Below, one piece after another: positions 1 through 10,900 of a stretch of DNA of 64,000 nucleotides. The stretch spans positions 1,582,501-1,646,500 of the forward strand of contig CANJKZ010001028.1 of assembly GCA_947471745.1 (NCBI GenBank). The letters run 5' to 3'. Position numbers and translations under genes: made by a program. Source of the DNA: Closterium sp. Naga37s-1 (lineage: Eukaryota > Streptophyta > Zygnematophyceae > Desmidiales > Closteriaceae). Under the pieces are notes generated by a model, which made no database searches, was not told the DNA's origin, and saw nothing but the letters and a program-made list of their open reading frames with translations. Position 1 is the first letter of the stretch. Each line of letters begins with the position of its first letter.

Positions 1-1321
1 CTCCCCCACCCCGAAGATGACCACTCTTCGGGTGCTGCTGCACGTTGCCGCTCAGCGTGACTACGAGCTTCACTCTCTTGACTTCAGCACAGCCTTCTTA
101 CAGGGCAGCCTGCACGAGGAGGTTTGGCTGCGCCGCCCTCCTGGCTTCACTGGGTCGTTCCCTCCTGGTACCCAGTGGAGCCTCCGGCGGCCGGTCTACG
201 GTCTACGGTCTCCGCCAGGCGCCACGTGAGTGGCACGACACACTGAGGACGACACTTGCGGCTCTTGGGTTTGCTCCGTCGACTGCTGACCCGTCGCTGT
301 TTTTGCGCACCGACACTTCGCTGCCGCCGTTCTACGTTCTCGTGTACGTCGACGACTTGGTCTTTGCTACTGCTGACACTGAGGCTCTCGCCCTAGTGAA
401 GTCGGAGCTGCAGAAGAGACACACGTGCACAGACCTGGTGAACTGTGCAGCTACCTTGGCTTGCAGATCACCCGGGACAGAGCACGCCGCACCATCACAC
501 TGACTCAGTCACACATGGTGCAGCAGGTCCTTCAGCGCTTCGGTTTCACCTGGTCCTCAGCACAGGCCACTCCTCTGGCTACAGGTCACTCGCTCTCAGC
601 TCCACCTTCGGACGAGTCCGTAGAGTCGAGTGGTCCTTACCCAGAGTTAGTGGGCTGCCTCATGTACCTGATGACTTGCACTCGTCCTGACCTTGCGTAC
701 CCTCTCGGCCTTCTGGCTCGCTACGTGGCTCCTGGTCGGCACCGAAAGGTGCACATGGATGCTGCCAAGAGGGTACTACGCTACTTGTGCAGTACATCGG
801 GCATGGGGCTCGTGCTTGGAGGACGGGGTGACGTTGTCCTCACTGGTCACTCGGACGCTTCTTGGGTTGACGACCAGGCTACGCAGCGGTCGTCACAGGG
901 TTACACCTTCAGCCTTGGCTCTGGTTCAGTTTCTTGGCGTTCTACACGCTCGTCTTCAGTTCTCGGCTCCAGTTGTGAGGCTGAGATCTACGCCACAGCC
1001 ATGGCTGCACAGGAGCTTCGCTGGCTCACCTACCTGCTGACTGACTTGGGAGAGCGGCCTCGTTCTCCTCCAGTGCTGTACGTCGACAACAAGGCCGCCA
1101 TTGCCTTGTGTCAGGAGCACAGACTGGAGCACAGAACGAAGCACATCGCTCTCCGTTACTTTCTTGCTCGAGAGCTGCAGCAGCGTGGCCAGCTTCGTCT
1201 TACCTACGTGGCCACTCGGGCCAACACTGCTGATATATTCACCAAGGCACTTCCGCCTGGTGATCATCAGCGTTTCTGCACTTTGTTAGGCCTTGTGCCC
1301 ACTCTTCCTCACTTGCTGTAG
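1..1321 (+). pseudogene. copia reverse transcriptase-RNase H, frameshifted, 5' truncated by window
   Basis: This encodes the C-terminal half of a copia Pol polyprotein, which copies element RNA into DNA in cytoplasmic virus-like particles. Visible are the RT segments TTLRVLLHVAAQRDYELHSL and YGLRQAPREWHDTL, the catalytic YVDD box (about 349-360), and RNase H with SSCEAEIYA and the terminal NTADIFTKALPP block. Two frame breaks are seen against the sister copies. A 7-bp duplication (tctacgg twice, near 199-212) shifts the frame in RT. A lost G near 437 shifts it again before the GELRSYLGLQIT motif. The product cannot be made as one chain, although the RT active site is intact. Confidence 0.85.
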
Positions 1322-1548
1322 GCTTTGTTTGTACCATGATTTATATGTATTTCAGCATGCTTGTTCTTGTAGGTAGATTTCACTGTACTGTTGTTGTTAC
1401 ATATATATCTCTGCATGTGAACTGGCCTTGTGGCCTTCTTGCTTGTGCTCAGACTGTGTGGTGACGTTGTGATCCACCCTGAGCTTGCTTTGCACTTCCT
1501 GACTGGTCTTGTGACCCTCTGTTCTCCCCCACTCTGCCTATGGGGGTG

Positions 1549-1669
1549 TGTCAAACATATGCATATCTATGTTATATTTTGGGTAGGCTTAGTGGGGTAC
1601 ACACTGTGGGGTACAACCCCTTAGGTTCATTTTCCTTGTACCAACCTTCTCGATAGTCGACATCACTCA
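1549..1669 (+). repeat. 3' LTR of the family I element at the window start
   Basis: It starts TGTCAAAC directly after the polypurine tract CTATGGGGGTG, as in the sister elements. It contains the family core AGTGGGGTA...GGGGTACAAC. The end near 1669 is placed by similarity to the LTR of element E, with which it shares TAGTCGACATCA, and is uncertain by about 10 bp. Confidence 0.7.
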
Positions 1670-3648
1670 TGCCTAGCTTCTAAGAATATCATCTTCTACG
1701 AGCGACTCTTCCTCGAGCAATTCCGCGAAGACGAACGAGCTAACGTGAATCGCGTTTACGCCAATGACGGGCACAGCTACGCCACACCTGATGATGAAGC
1801 TGCAGCAGCCATTCTGGAGCATGACACCAGAGGCGAGTTCACAAGAGGCGACCGTCGCAGCAGCGACGACAACGACGACGATTCCTCTGGAGTAGGAGCA
1901 GGCGCAACAAGCGGAAGCGGAGGCGGCAGAGGCGCAGCACCACCAGCACCTGAACAAGAAAGCGATGACGACAGCGTGCAGGAGGTTATCCCACAGCATC
2001 GCCACGACATCACCGTCATTGGACTACAACTTCTCGGGCTCCACACCGCCACCTCAACGGCGCCACGTGTCATCGAGCCGAAGAATCCGCGCCAAGCTCT
2101 CACGGGACCACACAACAAAGAATGACGCGAGGCAATGGATGCAAAAATTAAGACACTCGAATCCCGCGACACCTGGGTGCTCGTCGATCGAGCAGCAGTC
2201 AAAGGAAGGAGGATTCTCTCCGGCAAATGGGTCTTCCGTGTGAAGATCGCAGCTGACGGCACGATTGAGCGATTCAAGGCGCGCTGGGTCGTACGCGGCT
2301 ATGACCAGAGGCACGGCATTGACTTCGACCAGACATTTGCGCCGGTCAGTCATCACACCTCCGTCAGAATACTCCTCGCCATCGCCGCCGCACGACACCT
2401 ACCGCTCCGACAAATTGATGTAAAGAACGCGTTCCTGTACGCGTTAGTGGACGCGGTGGTCTATGTGGAGCAGCCGAACACATACGGGGAAGGGGATTCA
2501 CGCGTTTGCCAGCTGCGAAAATCCCTTTACAGGATCAAACAGGCACCAAGGCTCTGGCAGCAGTACCTGCACAACATTTTGCTTGAAATCGGTTTTAAAC
2601 AGCTGCCTCACGATCCAGGGATGTATCGCCGCGATTTCCGCGGCGAATATATCCTCCTCACGGTCTACGTCGATGGCTTCTCTGCATATGATCAAGCAAC
2701 AAGATGCTTGAGCAGTTCGAGAAAAATCTCGCGGGGCGCGTTGACATCACCTGCAACCATGACGTGAAGCAATTCCTCGGCCTCAACATCTCCTACTCTC
2801 CAGAAGCCATTCATCTCTCATCAGCCAAGTATGCAGAAGAACTTGGCAAGCGCTTCAACAACGCACCTGCACCACTCTCCACCCCTTACCGCACTCCAGG
2901 ACCCAACCACAAGCCTGACAACAAAGTCCTGTCCCCCGCTGGACTCCAGTCTTACCAGCAGCAGCTGGGATGTCTGCTCTTCGCCTATGTTACCTGCAGG
3001 CCCAATCTCTCATATATCGCAAGTCAGCTGGCTCAGTACTCCCGCAAACCAACGGCTGAGAACCTCTCAGATCTTCAGCGGGCGCTTCAATTCTTCATCT
3101 CAACACCCAATGTCGGGCTCTGCTACTCCACAGTCCCCGCCTCCTCCTTCAATCTCATCGGCTACGTGGACGCCGATCATGCTGCTGACCCAGACAATCG
3201 ACGGTCCAGGACCGGCTTTCTATTTCGCCTCGAGCCCAGTGGCCCCATCTCCTAGAACTCACAGAAACAGGAGTTGGTTGCCCTGTCATCGACGGAAGCT
3301 GAGTTCATCGCAGCAACAGCAGCTGTTCGCGAAGGCCTCTACCTTCAGGAGCTGTTGCAGGAGGTGAAAATTCCAGCTTCATCAAACTTTCGCCTGCACT
3401 GCGACAACCAGAGCACGATCAGGATCGCGAGCAAACCTGGATTCGTCAACCGCACGAAGCACATCGCGTTGCGGTACTTCTTCGCCAAAGACGAAGTTGA
3501 CAAGGGCAAGGTTGACCTAACCTACTGCCCGACGGGTGACATGGCGGCTGTTTTTTTCACGAAGAAATTGCCCCGTCAGCAGTACCAGCATTGCTCCGAA
3601 CTCAACGGAGTAGTAAAGCAGGTCAAGACCTGCTACGGCCAGGAGTGA
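1670..3648 (+). pseudogene. copia integrase tail, reverse transcriptase and RNase H, degenerate
   Basis: The reading begins with KNIIFYERLFLEQF, the segment that follows the integrase core in copia. An acidic, Gly/Ser-rich linker follows, then RT (GKWVFRVKIAADGTIERFKA, APVSHHTSVRILL, KQAPRLWQQYL) and RNase H (YVDADHAADPDNRRSRTGF, VALSSTEAEFIAA, NRTKHIALRYFF). It is broken in at least three places. A TGA replaces the Trp of the KWREAMD motif (2123-2125). The catalytic box reads YVDG and then shifts frame (2666-2700). A TAG replaces the Trp after GPIS (3253-3255). No active product is expected. Confidence 0.8.
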
Positions 3649-3655
3649 AGGGGGG

Positions 3656-3997
3656 TGTTACGAATACTAAAAGATGAAGCATTACTGTGCACTCCTTACC
3701 GCAGCAATCGAAGCACATAGTACCGAGGCTGAAAGACGAAAAGGCGGAAAGGTACGCGAAGGGTCGTACTGTTACAAAGTATCTGGACCGTCACAGCAGA
3801 CATCATCAAGCAGCAACAGTGGCGAGGTTTCTGCCCAGACAGTTCGTAACCGTCTGGAGTCGCACGGTTGAGTTTCGCTGTAATAAAGGAATGTACCCCT
3901 TAGAGTACATGGCCAGCTAGGTTGTTTCGCATTCCACCCTTTACTCTTATTTTTACCTTTGTATTTGCACGTATTTAACAATCTCAAGCATTTTACA
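3656..3997 (+). repeat. Probable 3' LTR of the family II-like fragment
   Basis: The sequence TGTTACGAATAC starts immediately after a purine run (AAGGGGGG) 7 bp past the RNase H stop codon, the expected place for a 3' LTR. An AATAAA signal lies near 3880. A TG...CA end fits at ...CATTTTACA (3997), but without the partner LTR an earlier end (...TTTAACA, 3980) cannot be excluded. Confidence 0.55.
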
Positions 3998-4860
3998 TTC
4001 ACTATGCTTTGAGGTCAAGGGCCCACCACCACAGAATCTGTTGTGTGCGAACTTTCATGAGGTGATCTTTGGGACGATCAATTTCTGATCGCAGCAGGTA
4101 TGATGGCAGAACGTGTTGCATCAGGTTTGGATTCTTGATTTTGCTTATAAAAGTTAATCTTCAATCATTTGTAACCTCGAATCGTAAGTCGACTTCTTTA
4201 TATCGAGTAGTTCAATAAGAGGTGTTTTTTTGTCATGCTTCATACATTATATGAATGCAATTTCAGTGGCAGTCGTAACTGGATAAAAAATGGTAACCTA
4301 TCGAGGACTGAAATGTGGGTCTCTACCTTGTATATTCGAACTTAGATGTTGCGATTGTAACCAGGTATATATTTGTGGTGAATGTAAACACACTATAGAA
4401 TGCATACACAGTCTCAGTCGTGACTGCGGTGTATAGGAATATTGACAGGGCGAAGCTCGGTACAGATATTCGCCAGCTCGATCACCTTCGTCGTGATTTG
4501 CAAACGGCACAGACACCAGAACGTGCGCAGTTCGGAGTCATGTTCTAATAGAACAGTGTGCCCTAGCTTTTAGGAATATGACGTCAGCATTCGTAAACAA
4601 TCCTGTTATACTCACGACGTTCGCTAAAGGAGTAACCCTACAGAAAGTCGAACTAAATTCCACAGCCACCCGATTCCTTTGCAGGTTACCGAGGTGCTTG
4701 TGGCTGCATGCACCGTGCTGTACCTCGCCCAGCGAACAATTGGAATTGTTGGCACACAGCCTGGGCAAGTGTTTTGGATATTTATCGATGCTACTGTGTC
4801 GCGCATGGTTCGTCGACTCAGGTGAAAGAATGTGACGCACAATTAGGAGTAGTAGAAGAT
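3998..4860. other. No recognisable feature (863 bp)
   Basis: This AT-richer, non-repetitive stretch has only short, unconvincing open frames on either strand. I see no splice-bounded exons, no RNA gene and no retroelement motif. It may be ordinary intergenic DNA or eroded transposon. Confidence 0.5.
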
Positions 4861-5290
4861 TAAAACCAGGGTGCACATTCAACGCGGTTCGGCTTGAGAT
4901 GTTGGGAAGGGGGTTTGGAGAAAAACAGTGATTGGCTCACGAGGGGCGACAAAAAAATGATTCCGCTAGAGCTTCGGGCATTTCGTAGGTGGCGGGAGGG
5001 GGTGAAATGGCGGGAGTGGGTGAAACCGAATGGCGGGAGGGATGAAACAGATTGGCGGGAGGGGGGGGAAACGAAATTGCGGGGGAGGGGGGAAACAAAA
5101 TTGCGGGGGAGGGGGGAAACGAATTTCGACGGGGAGGGGGAAATGAAATTGCGGGGGCGTGGGGAAACGAAATTGCGGGGGAGGGGGGAAACGAATTTCG
5201 ACTTGAAGGGGTTGAAAGCACACCTCGTAACCCACTCAGTCAAGGGATAACCTTTGATGCACATTCAGCTGAATGTGCACCCCGGTTTTA
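4861..5290. mobile_element. Small element with ~24-bp terminal inverted repeats (MITE or foldback type)
   Basis: The left end TTAAAACCAGGGTGCACATT (4861) is matched on the opposite strand by the right end (reverse complement of 5267-5290). The two 24-bp arms differ at about two positions. Between them lie about 380 bp dominated by a G-rich minisatellite and no protein gene. Short non-coding elements with inverted ends are typical of MITEs. The AT-rich palindromic junctions prevent a firm target duplication call, so the superfamily is not assigned. Confidence 0.6.
5067..5210 (+). repeat. 24-bp G-rich minisatellite inside the inverted-repeat element
   Basis: About six head-to-tail units of about 24 bp follow the pattern GGAAACGAAATTGCGGGGGA plus GGGG, with a TTTCGAC variant in units 3 and 6. 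Looser units (GGCGGGAGGG) precede it from about 4990. Every unit carries at least two G runs. Confidence 0.8.
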
Positions 5291-5945
5291 AAGCGCAGTC
5301 GACTCGTGAGACCGCGAGGCACGTCAGCAGCACCACCCCGAGCTGAAATGAGCGCTCCATGGAGAAATCTTGCATCGTACTAGCACGAAAACTTGCGGTT
5401 AAGAAAGAAGGATTTTGAGGCTTGCTACAAATTCTAGTCGTCGAACTACTAGTTCTAGAACTTGGCCAGCAAAAAAGAGGAATCTGGCGACCGCCGCTGT
5501 TCTATCAACGATCTGGTTTGCGAGTAGTATGCTACTAAGAAACTGCAAATAAAGGTGGGAGAGAGATGGAGCAAGAAATAGGAGACATCTCTGTGGTGAA
5601 GGGAAATGGCTCTCCTCCCGTATTTCGTAGCATCGCAGCTGTCGCAAAGCTGCGCGCGAATTGAGCCAACTGGTTGTGAGAGTAACCGACAAGCAGCCCC
5701 CCCATCCAGCAGGATGAGCGACATTTGCTTCGCTGTTTGGTGTGTGGGACACATGTGATTCTTGACTCCGTTGACGGGTGGGAGAAGCAGAGAATATTCG
5801 CGATCGCGAGCAGAATGAGGAGAATCCACTTGGACAACTCCACATCGAACACGAAAATGAAACTGCACTAAAACATGAACGAAAATAGGAAGGTGATTTC
5901 TGTGAACATCAATGTATTGTGAGGTGCGTATGGAAGGTGAGACAG
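5291..5945. other. No recognisable feature (655 bp)
   Basis: This is unique-looking sequence up to the gypsy insertion site. It was contiguous with the DNA at 50034 before that insertion, so it is the original downstream flank of the proteasome gene. Open frames on the minus strand here have no motif I recognise and run into the gypsy LTR, so they are not called. Confidence 0.5.
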
Positions 5946-5950
5946 GAGTA

Positions 5951-6305
5951 TGTAAGGAAACTTCCTTTTCCTTAACTTCGCGCCCCTGCTTACCGCGTAC
6001 AAGACCATTCCCGGCATCGGCACCCAAACAGTGAAACGTTACCCGCTCGCGACACTCGCCTCGACTACAACTCCCGCCACTGTTCATGATGCGACCCAAC
6101 CCCACGGTTCAGTTGGTAACCCACGCTCCGGACCTCCGCCTCGACATATCCCAACCTCGGCGCTAGGCCCGTAGCGCACCCCAATTCATCGCGTTACCGT
6201 TACCACTCTAGTTCGCTATATATTCTTCGCACATGCCTTCGCTCATTGTATTGTTTTGCTTCGATAGTGCAATTCTCGCTCGCTCGCTCAATTGCACTCG
6301 TAACA
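5951..6305 (+). repeat. 5' LTR of the gypsy element
   Basis: A 355-bp LTR, TG...CA, preceded by the target duplication GAGTA. A TATA-like CTATATAT lies at 6216-6223, placing a start site in the last ~60 bp. It matches 49677-50028. Confidence 0.95.
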
Positions 6306-6307
6306 CT

Positions 6308-6321
6308 TGGTATCCAGAGCC
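6308..6321 (+). promoter_or_regulatory. Primer binding site of the gypsy element (initiator Met tRNA)
   Basis: TGGTATCCAGAGCC begins 2-3 bp after the LTR. It matches the plant initiator-Met-tRNA primer site TGGTATCAGAGC, with one inserted C. The extra base could weaken priming. Confidence 0.75.
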
Positions 6322-6487
6322 TACGATCTCCTCTCGGATCGCACCCACACCTTCGCTTCCCCACTGTCTCAAATTTTTGGGGGGGTAGACGTCTCTCAGC
6401 GAAGAAGCACCGCCGCTCGAACTGCTCTCTCGTAAGCACACACTGCCACGACAGAGGCTCTCGCTGAGCTTGCCCGACACCCCCGCC

Positions 6488-7649
6488 ATGGCCGAAATTA
6501 ATCTCGCGACATTGACGCAGGAGCAGCTCGACCGTCTCGTGCGCCAACTCAAAGATTCGGCGCTCGAAATTGCCACACTCACGGAGGAACGCGACTCCGC
6601 TCGCAAGCAATCGACAGTGAATGCACCAGCACCAACACATGCACACCGACACATGCAAATGCACCTACACAATCGGAGGAGCCGATCGTCATCTCATCAG
6701 GCACACCGACACAGAACGACAGCGTGGGACAACGCTCAGGCGTAGCCAGTGATGGCGCCGCTCACTCAATGCATGGCATGGAGAGGAACAGGGCCGCAAC
6801 AGGCACACAAGGGCCTCGCGAAGTCCGCCGGCACGTGGAGTTCGTTGCAACGAATGGCAACAACGACATCATGACGCCGATTACACTCAAGCCGCAGCGC
6901 CCGCCCTGCTTCGATCCTAGCCAACGTGGAGGTCCGACAGTTCAATCATGGGTTTTCACGATGAACGTTTTATTCTACGCGAATTACGTCGAGTCGGACG
7001 TAGCGAAAATTCGCTACGCAGTTTCGCTGCTGAGGGGCCCCGCCATGGACTAGTGGCAAGTCATCGTGACGTCGCCACGCGCCTATGAGCCGCCGTCACA
7101 AGAGGGAGGACCCTTGGGTCAAGCCGTCAGATGGAGTTCTTTCTGCGAAACCGCCCAGTATAGCACGTGAGGTGCGTGGTGCGTAGGGCTTCGAGCACAC
7201 TTCGAGCCGATTGCGGCTTCTATTTCAGCGCGTCAGAGACTGCGTACTTGGCGAGAACTCGGGTCGGTCCAAGACTACACAAGCGGTTTTCTCGCATTAT
7301 GCAAGCAAGTCGGTTACATGCACGAAGCGGGGCGGGTGGACCGTTACGTCGGAGGGCTGAAGCCGGACATCTCGCACGAAATCATGCTATGCGGGCTCTC
7401 GAACTTCAACGAGATCCTCGCGCTCGCCGAGAAGATCGATATCCTACGCCGACCGAGACCGGGGTTCTACTACGGACAACGTTCTCGGGGACCGGCCGAG
7501 CACGCCACTGTACACGCCGTTGCAGCGAATGCAGCTGCCGCGCCATTTAAGGGGCGCTGCTTTGTAACAGGCCGGGGCATCGCAAGAGCGAATGCCCAGA
7601 GGAGCTGAGGCACCGCGGAGCAGAGCAGGGGAGGGAGTCTCAGAGGCAG
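6488..7649 (+). pseudogene. gypsy gag (capsid) remnant
   Basis: The likely start is the ATG at 6488 (MAEINLATLTQEQLDRLVRQ), followed by a charged helical, coiled-coil-like stretch. The capsid fold shared by gypsy gag proteins is recognisable from about 6890 to 7440 (PPCFDPSQRGGPTVQSWVF, VSLLRGPAMDW, RYVGGLKPDI). A zinc-knuckle remnant with RPGHRKSEC sits at about 7570-7605 in another frame. Damage: a frame change in the His/Thr-rich repeat near 6640-6720, a TAG for the Trp at 7051-7053, a second in-frame stop near 7168, and a shift before the knuckle that loses its first Cys pair. Element A is inserted just behind the knuckle. Confidence 0.8.
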
Positions 7650-7654
7650 GGAAA

Positions 7655-7783
7655 TGTGAAAATGAAACGAGGAATGATTGAACTGAGCAGCATGAGAAGT
7701 ACAAGTACCAAACCCTAAAGTGTTGTACCCCATATGAGCTACCCCACTACAGCCTACACAGACTATAGTGTATGAGTTTGACA
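7655..7783 (-). repeat. 3' LTR of element A
   Basis: 129 bp, identical to 14969-15097. In element sense it runs TGTCAAACTC...TTTTCACA. On its inner side lies the hairpin-forming polypurine tract, CCCCCA...TGGGGG in element sense (about 7785-7806). Confidence 0.95.
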
Positions 7784-7991
7784 CACCCCCATAGGCAAAG
7801 TGGGGGAGAGCAAGGGGTCACAAGACCAGTCAAGCAAAGCAAGGCAAAGCAAGCTCAGGGTGGATCACAACGTCACCACACATTCTGAGCACAAGTTCAA
7901 GGCCACAAGGCCAGTTCACATGCAAGATTACATATATATAAGGCTAAACAAGCAAGAGCAGGTATATATATATGTAACAGTACAAACAAGG

Positions 7992-10900
7992 TCAAGAAGT
8001 GAGCAAGTGAGGCAAGGTAGGCACAAGGCCCAGCTGAGTACAGAAGCGCTGATGATCACAAGGCGCGAGTGCCTTGGTGAAGATATCAGCAGTGTTGGCC
8101 TGAGAGGCCACGTACGCAAGTCGCAGCTGACCACGCTGCTGTAGCTCACGAGCTAAGAAGTAGCGAAGAGCAATGTGCTTCGTTCTGTGCTCCAGTCTCT
8201 GCTCCCGACACAAGGCCAGCATGGCCTTGTTGTCTACGTACAGCACTGGAGGAGAACGAGGCGGCTCTCCGAGGTCAGTCAGCAGGTAGGTGAGCCAGCG
8301 AAGCTCCTGTGCAGCCATGGCCCCTGCGTAGATCTCAGCCTCACAACTGGAGCCGAGAACAGAAGACGAGCGGGTAGCCCACCACGAAACAGAGCCGGAA
8401 CCAAGGCTGAAGGTGTAACCCTGTGACGACCGCTGCGTAGCCTGGTCGTCAGCCCAAGAAGCGTCTGCGTGCCCAGTGAGGACCACTGGACTCTGCCCTC
8501 CAAGCACAAGCCCCATGCCTGACGTACTGCACAAGTAGCGCAACACCCTCTTCGCTGCAGCCATGTGCTCCGGTCTGTGTCTCCCAGGAGCAACATAGCG
8601 TGCGAGAATGCTAAGAGGGTATGCAAGGTCAGGTCGTGTGCAGGTCATCAGGTACATGAGGCAGCCAACAAGCTCTGGGTACGGGCCACTCGACTCTACG
8701 GACTCATCCGAAGGCAGAGCTGAGAGCGAGTGGCGAGTAGGCAGAGGAGTGGCCTGAGGCGAGGAGTACGTGAAGCCGAAGCGCTGAAGGACCTGCTGCA
8801 CCATGTGTGACTGAGTCAGGGTAATGGTGCGCTGTGCTCTGTCCCGGGTGATCTGCAAGCCAAGGTAGCTGCGCAGTTCACCCAGGTCTGTGCACGTGTG
8901 TCTCTTCTGCAGCTCGGACTTCACGTGGGCGAGTCCAGCAGTGTCAGCTGTGGCAAAGACCAAGTCGTCGACGTACACGAGGATGTAGAACGGCGGCAAA
9001 GAAGTGTCGGTGCGCAGAAACAGCGACGGGTCGGCAGTAGAGGGAGCAAACCCAAGAGCCGCAAGTGTAGTCCTCAGTGTGTCGTGCCACTCACGCGGTG
9101 CCTGGCGGAGACCGTAGACTGGCCGCCGGAGGCTCCACTGGGTGCCAGGAGGAAAAGTCCCAGTGAAGCCAAGTGGGCGGCGCAGCCAGATCTCCTCGTG
9201 CAGGCTGCCCTGCAAGAAAGCAGTGCTGAAGTCAAGAGAGTGCAGCTCGTAGTCACGGTGAGCAGCTATGTGCAGCAGTACCCGAAGAGTGGTCATCTTC
9301 GGGGTGGGAGAGAAGGTCTGAAAGTAGTCAACTCCCTGCCGCTGACTGAAGCCACGAGCCACGTAACGCGCCTTGAAGACAGGCGGAGAACCCGGCGGCC
9401 GCTTCACCCTGAAAATCCACATGCCACTGACGATGTTCGCCCCAGGCGGGGGAACCTCGTCAACGTAGGTGCCTGTGGACTTCCAGGAAGCCATCTCTGC
9501 GTCCATAGCTGCCTGCCACTGAGAGGAGTAGGGACCCTCTATCGCCTCCGCGTAAGAGCGCGGAGTCGGGATGTCAAGTGCATCCGGGTCTCCCTCAGGG
9601 GTAAGCAGTACGGACACGAGATGAGGTGAAGCAGCAGCCAAACACTGGAACTCCTCCTGCCTGTCCTCAAGGACGTCCGTGCCAAGGGCACACTCACCCC
9701 CGACGGACGGAGGACAGACAGACTCAGACTCAGCAACAAGACTAGCAGCGTAGTCTAGACGAGAGCGAGCAGCAAAGTCGACGAGCTCAGCAACTAGGGC
9801 AGACGCAGCAGTGGACTCAAAGGAAGGGTCAGTGACAACAGTAGCAAGGAGACGCGTGACAGTCGGACTGGCAGCACGAAGAGAGTCCGACTCCGGGTCG
9901 GCAAGAGCAGGAAGAGAGGACTCAGGAGGAGAAGGCAAAGGGGCACGCAGAGGAGCAGTGGACGGACGCAGAGACATCCGGTGCGTGCCAGGGACAGGAG
10001 GAGGACGCTGACGCGAACCACGACCACTAGCGCGAGCAGCACGGACAGGAGACACAGGGCGAGACGCAGGCGCACGACGCTCAGCAAGACCTCCAGTAGG
10101 ACCAGTGTAGGGAGAAGGAGCAGGCAGTGGGGAGGCCGGCTGTAACTGTAACTGCGACGGGACAGGCTGTGGACACTCTAAGGGAGGAGGAGGACCAGTA
10201 GAAGGCGGGAGACCAAGAACCTGCTCAAGGAGCGGAACGAAGTACGGCCGAGGCCGCGCAGCGACTCCAGACACAGCAGGGACAGCACCAGTACCCCCAG
10301 TGGCAGCACCAGAGCCAACAGCACCGCCAGCTCCAGCACCCCCAGCAGCTCCACTAGCTCCAGGACCTCCAGCAGCACCAGTAGCACCCCCTGCAGGACC
10401 GCCTCCAGTACCGCCAGCAGTACCCTCAGCGCCAACACCCTCAGCAGCTCCAGCTCCAGTCGGACCACGAGAAGACGCAGTGGCCCCAGCTCCAGTAGTA
10501 CCCGCAGGCCCAGCAGCTCCAGTACTCCCAGTACGAGCACCTCCGGGACCCGTGGTACCAGCACCCTCAGCAGCCGAAGAACCTCCAGCTCCAGCAGCAC
10601 GCCTCCAGCGCCGGGAAAACCACTCACGCACCTCCTGTGGAGAGAGTGGCTCCCGTCGAGACGGAGCACCCGGAGAACCTCCAGGCCCAGCACCGCCAGA
10701 CGCCACACGAGTAGGCCCAGCTCCCGCAGGCTCCGCAACTCCAGGCTGAGCACCCCCAGGCTCAGCACCCCCAGGCGTAGCACCCCTAGGCTCAGCACCC
10801 CCAGACGTAGCACCCCTAGGCTCAGCACCCCCAGGCTCAGCACCCCTAGGCTCAGCACCCCCAGGCTCAGCACCCCCAGGCTCAGCACCCCAAGGCTCAG

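Larger units (their letters stand above)
1..1669 (+). mobile_element. Family I Ty1/copia element, 3' part (runs off window start)
   Basis: This is the 3' end of a short-LTR copia retrotransposon: the second half of reverse transcriptase, RNase H, a 3' untranslated region, the polypurine tract and one LTR. The 5' part lies outside the window. It belongs to the same family as elements A, B, D, E and F: the RNase H text, the untranslated region and the CCCCCA...TGGGGG hairpin before the LTR are shared. The right boundary is approximate because the partner LTR is not visible and no target duplication can be checked. Confidence 0.85.
1670..3997 (+). mobile_element. Family II-like Ty1/copia element, 3' half
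   Basis: A copia fragment unrelated to the short-LTR family but clearly related to elements G and H at 54.7-64 kb: both have the SGPHxxxWREAMDxE linker, FKARWVVRG/HKARWVVRG, QIDVxNAFLYA, and NRTKHIxLRYFF followed by TKKL near the end. It begins in the integrase-RT linker, where the preceding element abuts, and ends in a probable 3' LTR. The 5' part is missing or lies left of the window. Confidence 0.8.

Noticed and set aside
4538..4882. Short frames on both strands in the intergenic region
   Set aside because: No motif, no splice context, overlapping on both strands; chance open frames are equally likely.
5455..6105. 216-codon minus-strand frame at the gypsy boundary
   Set aside because: It crosses the LTR boundary of the gypsy element, has no recognisable motif and its start lies inside the LTR.
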